A DNA stretch of 64,000 bases, from contig NW_019174007.1 of the NCBI RefSeq assembly GCF_001642475.1, positions 97,849 to 161,848 of the forward strand, in the 5' to 3' direction. Of this stretch, positions 1-12,677 are shown piece after piece. Positions within the stretch are counted from its first letter, which is position 1; each line of letters opens with the position of its first letter. The DNA comes from Fonsecaea monophora (taxonomy: Eukaryota > Ascomycota > Eurotiomycetes > Chaetothyriales > Herpotrichiellaceae). The notes beneath the pieces were generated by a model. The model worked only from the letters and a program-made list of their open reading frames with translations, had not been told where the DNA came from and made no database searches. Both the position numbers and the translations under genes were made by a program.

Positions 1-3000
1 CTGCCTGACGGATAGATCAGGAAGGGTAGACAACACGGGTGAAGAATTTGAGGCTGAAATCATCGGGCGCAAGTTGTGGGGAAAACAAAGTGGTGTGTAA
101 TCAAGGTATTAGGGGTTCGGCGGTGGTGGGTGGTTGAAAGGACCTGAAAACATCCTCGTATCTGCAGCACGACAGGGCTGCGGGTTTCTCTGGTGGAGCA
201 GTTCTTGCGAGGACTGGAAGCGCGGGCAGAACGTGGGCGTGTGGTTGCCTGGCTGATGCAAGAGTGTTGTGCTTGTGACCGGTGGAGTTGCCAGCGCATC
301 GACTCATGCACGTCCTCTTTCGTTGTATGCGCGAGTGAGTCCCATGGTGCCAAGAGCTTCTTCCCACATGGGAGGGATGCTGTTGTTGAACCTCCTCAAA
401 AGGTGGAGAACGCCAATTGGAATGCATGAATTAGGTTGAGGTACTGCATGTCATGTGGCTACCTGACATGTGGACGCAGGCAGAACGACTCGAGGTTCTC
501 AGGCATCGACATAGGCAGCGACATTCTGTTCCAAGAGCCTGTCCTGAATGAAGTCGAACAAACTGAAATGGTGCTGATGAAGAGCATTTGTTTCATGCAG
601 CATGCTTTTTGGGGATTGCTGGTAGAGGACGGTTTGGGGGAGGACCCGGGCAAGGAGGATATTTAGATCCGGCAGGCATTGTGATGGTTGGGATGATTGA
701 GCGTCGACTTGGTTTTGTCGAAAAATGCTTTGTTCCAAGGTATTCGGTAGTGATGAGAAGCTCTCTGGAGTGCTTGTTGGCCTGGTGATCAGGTTTGTTG
801 ATGCTTGGGGCGAGGAGCAGATGATAGTGTTTTGTTTGAGAAGGACGCCGTTTGGAAGAGGGAGGATACGAGTCAGTTATTTATTTTTCTGATCCCTGGC
901 AGCCTCACCCCCCGGGAGCACCGAGAATTGTTCCAGAAATGGTGACGCTGACCCAGAGTCATCCATGCAACTTTTTGGCGACTACTTGGCTGTGTGACGG
1001 TCTGCCTCTGAGGTGGAGCCCGCTTGAGGCTTGCCGGTGTGGTGGCATGTTTTCGTTTGCAAGCTTTTGACACGCAAGATTTCGAGACTCCTCAGGAGAC
1101 GCCTTTCCCCCTTGCTGCCCCTGGCATCCACTGTCCAGAAGTGGGCTAGGGGTATATTGACTCCTCCAGTTTTCTTGACTAGGCCCAGGCGCTAAGTCAC
1201 TCAGGCGCGCACACTGACAAAGACAAGGACCCAGCTGACCGGAACAGCCTGGGGTTTCTCGGGCGCGCCTCGCAAGGGGAGGGGGAGATTGTTGTCGCTG
1301 TCTCCGCTTGTGTCTGCCCGGAAATCACCAAGCAAATTGTGAGACCCATCCGTCTCCCTTGCCCACGCAGGGAATTCGGCATGATGATGAGGACGTTGCT
1401 CCCCAGGATATTTCAAGGTCCGTTTGTCTAATAACAATTATTTCCCAGTTCCACTTTTGCCTTGCTTCAGAGATAGCGGTGTACAACTCGAGGCCCAAAC
1501 TTTCGGGAGAGTGAATGCAACCGGCATTGACGAGCCGTCGCTATGTCCCCAAATGGGAAGGGGATGGTGTTGCTCTGAGCATCTCGTACTGGTTTTCCAA
1601 CGATGTGGGTGTCCTTCTGTGCCGAGTTGCCCTTTAGCCCGAGTACGAGTCCTGTTGGGTAGCCATACGTAGGTACCTGGGATATTTTCCCCTCCCAGTA
1701 TCCGGTTTCACCTTGTGGCCGGCATCGTGCTCATTGGCGGTAACCCGCAACGTGGCCTTCAACGTATGCCATGATGGTGTGTATGTCCACTCCGGCAGTG
1801 CCACAAATGGTTTTTTCCGTACCTCCATCAAGAAATCCGGAATCGCGCTCCCCAAAAAGCATGCAAGGAGTGTGGTCAGCGGTCGACCCCGTGATCCGTA
1901 CAAACCTTGGAAAGTCGTGCTATTCCTGTGATCTACGAGTGCTATGCCCGCTTTGTGCCTGTCAGATGGGATGCAATTGGTGCCTTCAGCCCTGCCTCAG
2001 CCGACGCACGTTCGTTGAAGGATGCTGAAGGGCGGACTTTGTCGGATAGGGAGGCTCATCCTCATAGCCTGATTCGTCAGCAAAGCCATGGCTCCATGGC
2101 TTCTGCAAGGAATACACATCACTGCCCTCTTCCGGTAACTTCCATTTCCACGCTCAGCTTGCAGCCGTTTGTACAGGTTCTTTCTAAAGCGATCGAAGAT
2201 GGCCTTTTTGGGGTTCGCTCGGATCAGACCTGTCACGCGGAAAGACCTGTTTCAAATCGTGGCCAAGCGCGCGCTTGGATTGGATGTAACAAGGTCAACG
2301 ATTCTCCAAAAGTGACATATTCTATCCATAATTAGTGGATTGGGTACCCTGCATGGATACCTGGGGCAGTTCGTGCAGCGAGCACTGAGCAGTGAGAGCC
2401 GACCACGACTACTTTTCCTATCGAACGCGAATCCCCTCTGCATGCGCCATCTACTGTGTCGATTATGCAGTCATAGGACTCCTCTTAGTGCGCTTCTCTT
2501 CAACAGTCTGTTTCAAAGGTGGGATGGGTGATGTGATGATGTTCAGATCTTCAACGAGCCTCGAGCTCTAAACAGAGGGGACTGCGTATCGCTGGAGGGG
2601 TTTTGGACCGTGGGTGATGATGGTGGCGGTGGTGGTCAGCGGGTTCCTGAAGATCCTTCTCTTTTACCCCTGGATCAGCAGGCGACAAGACATTCATTCA
2701 GTTTGCCACCCCCCAAGTTTCGACAAAACACCTGCAGCTGAGAATGGAAAAAGTTTGTATGGGATAGTGTGTTTCATGTTAACCCCTGAGTGTGGCAATC
2801 GGGGTACAAGGTTTTTGTTGTGCACAAACTGTGCGTTGAAAATCGTTCTTGTGTGGTGCCACTGGTTCTTTGTGCCACAATCGATTCCGTCATGATGGGC
2901 ATTCAAGTCACCAGAGTCTTGTAGAGAAGGTAGGGATAGGATCGAAAGCATGGCGTTAACGGATCGGTCACCGTAACCGTAGTTTCCTGGCCGGCCAACA

Positions 3001-4776
3001 CAGCTCCTGGTGCAGTTGACAATTCTTGGGTCGCAGTTTGGCACATGACCTGGCGCCGATTCTTGTTGGCCTGCCTCTCCGTCAAATGGGATTAGAAATG
3101 TTTTCCTCCAGCTTCAGCTGGCACCACTTACTGTTTCGAGACTTTGCGCAGACTTGGAGGACGCCCTCTGGAAATATCCGTGGGCGTATTGCTGGCGCAT
3201 GCACGCAGTCAGAAGCGTGGGGAAGCTATCCACATTGGTGGTAGCGATGTGCCCAAGCCCCTCCAGCTACGAATTACTGAACTCGTACTACTTGGACTGG
3301 TTACCCGAGTAGCTTGAGAGAGATTTTGTGGCTAGCTGGTAGCTGGGGACCTTGGGCTTGCTCGCTTCTCGAATCTCGCATTTGATTCCATGCAGCTTCC
3401 GTTTCGTCGCTAGCATCTCGCACCATTTCAGATCAGACGAGGTTGGCCCCAAGCCCCGCGGCAATTTCCCTGCGCTGGCCTGCCCATTCTCACCGTCGTT
3501 TACCACTGCGAAAGACATCCACTCGCCGCCATACTGTGGCTTGTTGCAACCTCCCAAACATCTGACCGCAGCAGGATCAAAAGAGCTGCCGGGCCATCCC
3601 GCAAAAGCAAAGAATCTGACACTCCACTTGAGCATTGTCAACCATATCCATTGCGCCACCAGTTCATTTGTGTACGATAAGCTGTACTTAATAATCAGCG
3701 GGCATGGCACTGGATGGGTGCTGGACAAGGTGACACGTGCCTCATCGTTTGTATCTAAAAGTAGTATACCAGCCACTCAGCCCGGAGGAGGTTCTGCACC
3801 TCGGAGGTGAGCAAGTTAGTGCCTCCTGACCTGAGGTTACAATGTGACATGTCGCATGCATCTCCTTAGTTTTCTCCGTGCGTCTTGCGCAGTAAGGCTG
3901 ACGGGCTGTTGTGCTGATAACGGGGAGCCATTGGATCCGCAACAATCCTGCATTTGATCCTGCCTCGTGTCCAACTCTTCCCTCGTGTCTCAATAATATG
4001 CGCCACCACCTCGTATATGTACAAACGACCTGGAACGAGAAGGAACGGGTCTGGCCGCGGGCATGGATACAAAAAGGCAACGAAACGCCGCCAGCCCATG
4101 CATCATGCAGGGTTCAGATGATTGTTCTCAGGAGAGAAAAGGGGCAGCCACAACCACGTGGAAATTGCGCGAGCAAGCGCCACGAGCTGCAGTCTAGTGG
4201 AACCTTGAACCACAAAATCGTCCCAAAGCTGCTCCAGACTCGTATCACACTGGGCTGGAGGTTCTGGAACAAGCGAAACGTGCCCTTTTGTCGCCTGCCT
4301 GTCCAGAACACTTGGTAGCCGAGCTGAACTCTGTCATTCAATCTCCGGCATGGCTTAATGGCTTGACCGCATGATGTAGCCAGATTGTCTTGTTGCGGAC
4401 AACTATTATTCACTGAATTGTTCGTCACGCTGCACGAAGCGAGGGGGCTGGCAGGCTAAAACAATGCGGCTCCGTGTCGTCTGCATTAAACATCGATTTT
4501 CACAGCCAACGCTGCTTCCATCTGCTGCCGTTGGTACTAGGTATCTTTGGCGGAAACACTGTTTGACACAGGAGTTGGCCCAAACATGAAAACATGGTTT
4601 TAAGAGCCGGCACCATAATCCTATCTCCTGAAACCAATTTTTGAGGCATGCTATCTTTCTCGGTGGTATCCTACAAAACATCCTCCAACACATGTGCCGT
4701 GGGTTTTCCTCGGGGCCACTGCAGAATTCCATCCTGAGAACGGTAACCAAGCTCCGTATTTCTCGAGGAGCGGACA
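1..4776. other. Gene-free stretch, no supported feature
   Basis: Only short open frames are present on both strands (the longest is about 160 codons). None shows a recognisable domain, signal peptide or intron structure linking it to another frame. It may be regulatory or 5' leader DNA of a gene lying left of the window, or old decayed sequence. I see no tRNA, rRNA or repeat array in it. Confidence 0.5.
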
Positions 4777-5525
4777 TCACGTATCATCGTCCTTTTGTTC
4801 CTGCGTGGATTGGATCCAGTCTTGCATGAGCGCCTGCGAACCGCCCTGGATCCCAGACCCATTTTTGCTAGGACCGCCTTTACGCTCAACAAAGAGACAC
4901 AGCACCCAACCCCAGATACTGAATCCCTCGTACGTTGTGTTGAAACCCAGCTTCTTCTTGTCATCCACTCCCGTGTCGAGATCGCGACCTGCAGACGCAT
5001 GACTTGGGTCGCCGTAACTCCCTTCCCTATCTTGATCTTCCGCAGCAGGTATATCATCTAGATTGATGTTCTCTTCGTCGCTTTCATCCTGAACCATGAC
5101 AGTGTCACGGTCCGTTCTGGTGAGCTTGTTGCCATTGTTGCTCTTCATTAGGCCTTGTTGCTTGAATGTCTTATTCTTGACAAGAAGGCAGTGACGGGTC
5201 CTGATTTCAGTGAGGAAGATCGATACTTCGAAGTCATCTGAGTACGCTTGTCAGGAGAAATGTCTCGCAATCAAAGGGCAGCGCATTCACCTTGTTGAAC
5301 CACGTCTTTGACACTCTTCTTCTTTTTGCCCTTACTACGCGCCCGCTCATTCTCTTCCCGTAGTTTCGGCAGGACGTAGGGTTTGACAGCCTCAAACACC
5401 CGCGGAAGTGCGGGGTCTCTTTCGTTCAAGAGCCATCTTGGTTCATCGGCAGGGTTCTCGAGGAAGATGCGGCACTCAAGGACGGAGTGTTTGCTAATCC
5501 GCAGGTAGCGACGGATGGGAGCCAT
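4777..5525 (-). CDS. Conserved fungal protein of unknown function (231 aa, 2 exons)
   Basis: Exons run 5525-5291 and 5237-4777, joined by a 53-nt GTGAAT...CAG intron with a CTGAC branch site. The joined frame is 231 codons plus stop. The N-terminal half is compact (motif VLECRIFLENP near residues 16-26) and ends in a lysine-rich stretch (KGKKKKSVKDV). A segment DDFEVSIFLTE spans the splice. The middle is acidic and disordered. A C-terminal motif, KKLGFNTTYEGFSIWGWVLCL, comes before a short tail. I recall this architecture (basic hinge, acidic linker, TSYEGFxIxGxVLCLxV end) from uncharacterised eurotiomycete proteins. The acidic/basic linkers suggest a nuclear protein, which is inference. No enzymatic motif is seen and I assign no function. 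Confidence 0.8.
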
Positions 5526-6214
5526 GGCTGCTGCTGCGGACCGGGGCCGTTCCTCTTGGAAGCATTATAAGCTGCCTCGTACCAACATGAGCTCCATTTC
5601 CTAGAAAGAAGGTGTGTGCGAAGGGAGATATCAACGGGATGCTGTGGAAGGAAGCGAGCGCGTCATGAAGAGAGCCAAGAGATTAGATAAGAGCATGTGA
5701 ACCTTCCCCCTTTTACCCTGCGGACTTTTGCCTCCTCTAGCAACTTCACTTCTATATAAGATGTGCGAAAGTTGCTTCCGAAAGTTGCTTCCCACAGGAA
5801 TGCGTCTCTTGCACACAGGACTGAATATTAGGGGACATACCTGCCAGAGTCTCTCGTCTTGATAATGTTGTGGTTGAGTCGGCCATGGAGAGCCTCTCCA
5901 GATGCGTATGGTCGCCAGCTCAACCCCAGATGTACGACAAAAGGGGATGTTGACTGTTCTGAAAGGAAATGAGACATGATGGCAGCTTCGTCGATGGTTG
6001 GAAAAAGGTGACTTGCCAAAGGTAGATGCAGTCCGCGCTTCAAAGAGCAACGCTCCTCAGCGGTCGCACTGAGGAGCTCAACGCTTCTCAATATTACTCA
6101 AGGCTTCAAATTCTGTCGCGCGGCTCACGATGTCTGTCTCGCTCGCTCGATCTTCGTGCATCAAAGCTGTGGACATTCTCTTTGCAATCCTCGTTGTTTG
6201 CTGCTTCCCCCATC
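5526..6214. other. Divergent intergenic region, likely shared promoter
   Basis: The region lies between two genes transcribed away from each other (starts at 5525 minus and about 6215 plus). Short ORFs here have no protein-like features. I found no clear repeat or RNA gene. Confidence 0.4.
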
Positions 6215-7593
6215 ATGGCACCTTCCTCTGCACGCACCCCTAACTTCTCACGACCCCTGCCCTCTCCCTACGCAACCAGTGCCATAGATACACTGTCCAG
6301 AGGTCCAGGGCAAGTAGATGTTATGAAAGAGCTTCCACAGTCTGGGCCAATGACAAACACGACGAAGGAGAGTCTGACAAAGGAAATGACCCCAAGAAAA
6401 CCCCCGTTTGGCACAGCGGCGACAAGAAGCCCACATTCACTGTCGGACAAACTGGCAGAGTCTTCAGGAGGAAAACGCGCTGTTACCACAGCCTCTGCTG
6501 GGGTGCGGCATGGTCAACAATTTTCAAAATTTCCCTTCAAAACTGAATCTGATTCTAATCTTGCCAAACTTCTGTATGTCAACCCTTCTCTCTACCATCC
6601 ACATCTACCATGGACTCACCAAGGGCTAGTGTCGACGTGGGCGGCTTTGACAAACCCATCGTCCATTTCCGACCCCAGCTCTGGCGCCATCTGGATAAAG
6701 ATCGCCCAATCCTCAATCTCGACCTGTTCTGGCCGATCAAGTTCGACGAGATCGACAATGATGATGAAGAGGAGAACAGCGATGGCGACCAAAAAGGCGT
6801 CTTTCCTTTCAAGGACCTCAAGCCTCTACAGATGTTTCACAACCTCCACTATCTCCAGTTGAACGGCATGATGCGATCATATCAACCGATCATCTGGGCA
6901 ACTTGTTGGCTGAACAAGAACCTCACCAAGCTCCACCTTGAAATGGCACTCGAGCCGGAAATGAATGAAGACACAAAGCACAAATACCGCAAGATCGACG
7001 AGACATGGTCCTACGACGGCTCCCCTGAACGACAAGTCGATGCCGAATATCTAGGCTTTCACGGAAATGGCATCCTACACCAAGAATTCGGTGATGGCGA
7101 GTACCTCGACCAACAAGCCATGAAACAAGCTCAGATCGACGTGGTCGAAACCCTCCCTCTCGAAAACATGCGCTACCTGCCCATCAGCCATCTCACCCTG
7201 ATGAACTTCGCAGTCGACGCTGGCCCATTCTTCCGCTGGTTCGACCCCAAGAAACTGGTCGAGATCAACTTCCTGGGACAATGCATCGACACTGGCTTCT
7301 ACCTGCCCGACGACATGCGGTCGCACGTCAAAGTCAGTGGGCCCAAGCCAAAACCACGCCCACAACCCATGATTGCCAGGGTTGTCAAGCCAGGAGAAGT
7401 GAAGCTGGTGACGTTGAAGGGCGGGAAGGTGGTTCCTGACGAACCGACCGGGAGTGGCAATGCGGCCGGGAAAGGCGTCAAGACCAAGCTGAGCCAGATG
7501 ATGCGCTTGGGGAAGAAAGACACCAAGGACTCAAAGGAGTCGGGCAAGGAGACTGCGCAGCTAGAGCGCAATATGGCCAACATGGGCCTTTGA
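6215..7593 (+). CDS. Conserved fungal hypothetical protein (440 aa, 2-exon model)
   Basis: The model joins exon 6215-6573 to exon 6630-7593 through a 56-nt GTATGT...TAG intron and gives 440 aa. About the first 120 residues are Ser/Thr/Pro/Lys-rich and probably disordered (KELPQSGPMT, LTKEMTPRKPPFGTA). The conserved part begins at VDVGGFDKPIVHFRPQLWRH, has an acidic insert, then IIWATCWLNKNLTKLHLEMAL and YLPISHLTLMNFAVDAGPFFRWF. The tail is Lys/Gly-rich. I recall similar proteins in black yeasts and allies but know no function; the spacing of Leu residues hints at an F-box-associated or LRR-like fold, which is speculation. A simpler alternative starts at the ATG at 6610, unspliced, for 327 aa. 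I prefer the spliced form because the upstream frame is open for over 500 nt and phase and intron size fit. Confidence 0.65.
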
Positions 7594-7857
7594 AAGCCTG
7601 GTTGGAATGTGAACGCCGTGGAACGAGAGACATGATGAGCAAGACGAAATAGTCATGAGCTGTACAAACAATCAACATTGGAGCCGGCGTCGGCCAAAAG
7701 CTCAAAATGAAAATGCTGCTGTTAAAACCCCGGCTATCCACTCATCTTGCTGATCTCATTTATCTTACAATGAACTGCAGGTACTCTTCACTCCCTCAGT
7801 TCCAGATATCCCAGCCCTGGTCCTTTCCTTTTCAACGATATCACCTTTCATCAATGC

Positions 7858-9174
7858 TCAATATTTCTGATAGCCCCTAGCATATCCGCTGCTTGCGTAT
7901 CCGTAACCCGGGTTCGGGCTTCGCCCGCCACCCACCATGGGCGACGCACTGCCGAAATTCTGCACAGAAACTCCTGCATTGCCCATCATGGGAGTCACGG
8001 GGCTGACGTGAACACTGGTGCCCATCATCTTTTGCTCGGCTCGCATCCTCGACATGTCTGCCCGGTACGCCATGACCTCAGAGGTGATCTTTTCGTATTT
8101 GGCGTCCTCGACCAGTTTCTCGTGCTTACCCGCACGGCGCTGGCGGATGCAGCAGAATGCAAAGATAAGGATGCAGAGGATGACGACGCCGCAGACAACG
8201 CCAATGATGATGTACTTGGTCTGCTGGGAGAGGCCATTCCACTTCTGTTTTATGGATTGAGTGCTTGATTGGCTGTTTTCGCCGTCGAGTTGGATAGGTT
8301 TAGTGTCACTGGGAGGAAGATTAGCCATGTTTGTTTCCAGGTGGGAGGAGAGGGGCAATGTTTACTTGAGGATCTTAATACTCTGATAGCTTCCCGAGGT
8401 GTCGCCATACACATACTGGGTACCTCTGCTGGCGTCTGACACTCTGACAGACTTCACAGTCATGGTGAAGGGAGCATCGTCGTAATCGGTTTCGCCACCT
8501 GCCCATTCAATAGTACCCTTGGGCATTTTGGGATCACCACCTGCCCAGATGCCGAGTCTGACATCGCAGGGAGTTTGGGGAAATTTGAGGCCGCCATTAG
8601 CTTCTTCATATGTCAAAGTGCGAATGATGTTTCCGTCTACGATCCAGTCAAGCTTCTCCTTCGACCAATCCAATGTGTAATTGTGCCATTCATTTTGGGG
8701 GTCATTGATGGGATACCAGATGGCATTGCCGTAGTCAGTCTGATTTCCTTTGCTGAAAAAGTTAGTTTCAACAAATGAGTTGTTGCCTCCGATGAATTCC
8801 CAGTCCACCTCGTCGAGATCCATCGATTGCAAAACAACTGAAGACACTATGCCTTGACCCTTGGCGACTTTCATGATAACCTCAACTTGCCCAAAGAACA
8901 GAAAGAAGTTCGTCTGGACCGTGGGCGACTGGCCACGCTGTTTGATTGTGAACTCGGCACCGTCATCTCCATAATCGATTCCGCCAGCCGTGACATTCCA
9001 AACTTTGTCTGACATTGTATTCTGAGTGAAATCAATCGAGTAATTGCCGACACCCAGCGCAGTGTTGGGCGGGCAATCGGTCCGCTCCAAGGGATTGCAT
9101 GATGTGAAGGTCTGGGCGAGGGTGGTGGTGAAGAGGGAGAGGAGGGCGATGGATGTCGTCCTGAAGGAGTGCAT
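7858..9174 (-). CDS. GH16 Crh-type cell-wall transglycosylase with C-terminal membrane anchor
   Basis: Exons are 9174-8366 and 8308-7858, joined by a 57-nt GTAAAC...CAG intron with a GCTAAT branch; the product is 419 aa. Residues 1-21 form a signal peptide. Cys26 and Cys34 are typical of the Crh N-terminus. The GH16 active site DEVDWE is at 121-126, with Glu122 the expected nucleophile and Glu126 the acid/base. Exon 2 adds a linker, one transmembrane segment (YIIIGVVCGVVILCILIFAF), a CC-IRQRRAG juxtamembrane stretch and a Gly/Tyr/Ser-rich cytosolic tail. Crh1/Utr2 family enzymes link chitin to beta-glucan at the cell surface; membrane-anchored Aspergillus relatives have a similar tail. Without splicing, the frame stops one codon past the splice site and would give a 270-residue secreted form with no anchor. 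Confidence 0.93.
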
Positions 9175-11082
9175 GGCTCAGACAGCTCTATTGTCTGTAT
9201 GAACCCTTTGGAGAACAAAGGCCAAAACAGGATAGAGACAGGTCTTGCTCAAGGGATTTTGGTGGTTGACTCCAGGTCTTGCTCGTGACAGGTGAGTGTC
9301 GCAGGAGGGTCCGAGAAGCTCGGACTTCACGTACTTGTATGCAAAACACAATTTAAATCGTAAATGAATGTGAGGACGCGTCGCAGCACAGCGCGACGAC
9401 GAGTTTGCAAAGGAGAGACTGAAGAGCAAAAGAGCGGCAACGGGCGACACAAACGGTGTGGCTCGAAGAGGAGGAGAAGGAGAGGTTGAGTGAGAGGACG
9501 CGAGAGAGGGTCTATCAGAGCCTCTCTAGCTGTACGAAGATGGGCACCAACGGAGTATGAGAGAAGAGAGAAGGGATAGTGGCAGGAAAGATGAAACGCG
9601 TCGTTGAACCAATCCGGTAAAAGGGGCAACGCCCAGATTCCACTGGGCCAATTGGTGGAGTTGCATGACGCTCACCCCCTGTCTTGATCGTCCAACAATC
9701 TTCTCTCCTTCAAGCAGCTCCTTCCACCTGCTGCATCTGCATCTGTCTCATAATAAGGTCCCTTTGACCTTTATGTTTCCTACTCGTACAACGGCCGCAC
9801 ACTTTGTCGATGAGAGTGCCCCTCTACGCTGTCCGTTTCCTGGCCACTGACCACTGACCACTGACCGCCGACTGAGGCAGATGCAACACTACCTGCAGTC
9901 TATCCTCCGACGCCGCTCGCTATCCAAGAACAGCGCAAGTGCGGTGCTGATCACATGGTGGATCAACAAGATGCAATTTGAGGGTTGACTCAGTTTCCTA
10001 TCAGAATCCCTGCACATCTGTGCCTGTGGTGGCTGTGCAATACTCGTACACGACTACCTCATTCTGTCAATGCGCTATCAGTTCCGATGACTGCAAGTTG
10101 GGAAAAGAGGGGCATAACAAGTGTTTTGAGGACGAACCCAATCCATGTCGGTATATAATACACTTGTGTCAAACTAATCCTCGATCCCTCACTCCCTCAT
10201 CCTGTTCTTTTCTTGACAGTATTGCCAACACAATAGTACCCAGTACATTGTGCATTCGTTACTTTTCATGCCTTTCGCGACGAATGTTCGACCATTGAAC
10301 AGGACAAGAAGATTGTGGAGGACGGGCTAGCATGGCAGAGGGACGTAATGTAACGAGACCAAAGCAACCCTCCTACTGATGTAAGCCCGGTCGTGTAGGT
10401 AGGCCTTCCTCAGCGCCTCCAATTCAACAGCAAAAGTAATTTGGATAGGCAAGTTGCGGCCGATTTGGGGTTGAAAGCTCTTGAACCTGGCAGATTTTGG
10501 GATTAGGTTCCTGCCACCTACAATATTCAGGTGAAGTGTTGTCACCAGGATTTTGAGGCTTTCAGTTCGATTACAAGCAATGGCACCCCATTGTAACATT
10601 CGGAGAAAATGTGGTCTTAATTCCAGTACCAGCAGTACGACATCAAGCCCTTCGATACCTCTCGGGAGCTCGTCTGCTCGTGAACCATGATGCTGTCCCA
10701 ACTACCGATTAGTCGATTACAAATACTTTGCTCTTTTGTAAATATGCTGAACAGGACTCGTAAGTGCCGCCATTATGGTTGAGTATTCCACTCTCCATGT
10801 TGTCAATGACTTCGTCTCCGACACCGGGCAACAAATGATCGGCAATGGATGATGGATGATGTCAGGCCGACACATTCAAACGGGCCTTGTTTGTGGAGAA
10901 TCGTTTGCATGTTACATATCATAGGTTAACCCGGTCTAGTCTCGCATTTATGTTTATTACAAATTCATCAATATCTTTTTATCCAGACTATCTAGAGTGA
11001 CTTCTTCCACAAATGATCGAAGTTCCGCTAAGTTGGTTGAAATTCCGAAATAGATAGAAAAACACACACAACGGGTCCCGCA
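9175..11082. other. Intergenic stretch, no supported gene
   Basis: This holds the upstream region of the Crh gene and the promoter of the MDR gene. It contains a CT-rich patch around 9700-9760 and three tandem copies of CCACTGA at about 9844-9865. Short ORFs on either strand lack recognisable features. Confidence 0.4.
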
Positions 11083-12269
11083 ATGGCAACCGCAAACCAC
11101 GCTGCATGGTTCCGTCAAGCGAAATCGCCGCTCGAGGTCGGGCCCGCGGACGTCGGCAAGCCTGGTGCCAACGAAGTTCTCGTCCAGAATCGCGCTGTCG
11201 CCATGAACCCTATAGACTGGAAGATACAGAACGGCGCTTTCCCCGCGGGGTCGTTGCCCCGGATCCTCGGCCAGGACGTCTCCGGCGACATTGTCGAGGT
11301 CGGCGAAGGCGTCACGCAGTTTCGGAAAGGCCAGAGAGTGCTCGCCCACGCGGTCGGGCTGGCTACCAATGAGGCCAGGCATGGCGGGTTCCAGGAGTAT
11401 ACGGTCGTCCCGACGGTGGGATGTTGCGTGATTCCCAACGGGATGAAATACGAAGAGGCCTGTGTTCTGCCGCTGGCCATTTCGACTGCCGGCATCGGCC
11501 TGTTTCACGAGGACAGATTAGGTCTAATGTCTCCCGTGGACGCGGCGGAGAAAGGCCACCCTGAGCAGGAGGCGATCCTCGTCTGGGGAGGCAGTTCGAG
11601 CATCGGGGCTGCCGCGATCCAGCTGGCCGTGGCAGCAAAGTATCACGTTATAGCAACGGCGTCCCCGCCGAACTTTGACCTGTGCAAGAGCCTGGGGGCG
11701 AGCGACGTGTTTGACCGCTCTAGTCTAGGTATCGTGGGTGACTTGACGGCGGCATTGCAGAAATATACCTGTCGAGGAGCATTTGATGGTGAGGACTGAA
11801 CACTACAATCGACAAACCTTGAAAGTCATGTCGAATCGGCAAGAAACACTGAATTTGACATCTTGGGTTTTCTAGCTATTGCGACGAGAGATACACAGTT
11901 GAACGTCGCGCAGGTCCTTGCCCAGCTCGGAGGAGGGAGGATGGCGGTGGCACTACCTCCCATCGAGGAACTCCCTGCAACCGTACAGGTGAACGGCAGT
12001 GAGTCCCTCGTATAAAGTTGGTGGCCATTGGGTTTGCTCCACGCTAATCTCCCAAAGTCTTTGCCGTGTCTATTCTGCAGCAAGATAAGGCACTTGGAAA
12101 AGCGATATACGCCGATTTCTTACCGCGGGCACTCGAGCAGGATCTGATCAAACCGGCCCCGCCGTCGGATGTGGTCGGCCACGGTGTTGAGCACATTCAA
12201 GGGGCGCTTGAGAAGTTGCGAGCCGGGGTATCGGGGTCGAAGGTAGTGATAACGCTGGGGAGTAGGTGA
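11083..12269 (+). CDS. Medium-chain (MDR) zinc-type alcohol dehydrogenase-like oxidoreductase
   Basis: Three exons (11083-11788, 11876-11998, 12058-12269) give 346 aa; introns are 87 and 59 nt, both GTGAG...AG. The N-terminal GroES-like domain has the family core MNPIDWKIQNG and ILGQDVSGDIVEVGEGV, followed by KGQRVLAHAVG. The Rossmann domain carries LVWGGSSSIGAAAIQLA (about residues 167-183), an NADPH-type loop. The usual catalytic zinc ligands are not evident, so it fits the zinc-free quinone/enoyl reductase branch (ToxD/CipB-like proteins of fungi). The substrate cannot be told from sequence. The C-terminal exon (ILQQDKALGKAIYADFLPRALEQ to SGSKVVITLG) is typical of the branch. The nearest downstream gene is about 2.9 kb away, so no pathway context is visible. 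Confidence 0.9.
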
Positions 12270-12606
12270 GGATAAGGTTGTAGGGACAAGGGACGAGTTC
12301 CCAGTATGGTTGGGAGTAAAAAATAGGCTGTGAGGCGTAAACCCTTCGGGCACTCCTCAAGACGCCAGCGAAGCGATTAACTACGCGTTTTTGATTAGGG
12401 TTGTTTACAGATGGATTCTATGTCACAGAACGATGATATGAGGCTGTTGATAATCAATTTAATGTTGCTGGTGATAGAAGTTGAGTTAGTTAAAGAGTGG
12501 CGGCGGCGACGAGGCGGAATTGGAAAGTGGAATGGTTATATTGCGATGGAATTAGGATCGGAATAACTAAGATCCATAAAAGTCACGTTATCTGTCTTTT
12601 CTCTAG

Positions 12607-12638
12607 CCAATAGATAAGCGCTGATAAGGGCAACCAAT
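12607..12638. promoter_or_regulatory. Symmetric CCAAT-GATAAG-GATAAG-CCAAT cluster
   Basis: CCAAT occurs at 12607-12611 and 12634-12638, with GATAAG at 12613-12618 and 12623-12628 between them. CCAAT (HAP complex) and GATA (nitrogen or light regulators) are well-known fungal sites. The nearest supported gene end is 340 nt to the left and the next start is 2.5 kb to the right, so the target is unknown. Confidence 0.35.
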
Positions 12639-12677
12639 CAGAAGCGTGGCTGTTCGTTCATTATCGGTCGACTCAGG

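Noticed and set aside
1907..2335. 142-codon plus-strand ORF
   Set aside because: Composition is not protein-like, with no recognisable motif or flanking splice structure.
3288..3810. Overlapping ORFs of about 150-160 codons on both strands
   Set aside because: No domain, signal or motif in either, no neighbouring exon in phase, and the two strands are equally open, which points to chance.
4406..4780. 124-codon minus-strand ORF with several Cys residues
   Set aside because: The Cys spacing matches no zinc motif and the frame runs antisense past the end of a supported gene.
8008..8268. Plus-strand ORFs inside the anchor exon of the Crh gene
   Set aside because: They are antisense shadows of a well-supported exon.
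10327..10701. 124-codon minus-strand ORF
   Set aside because: Its hydrophobic patches looked domain-like at first, but no family, start context or neighbouring exon supports it.
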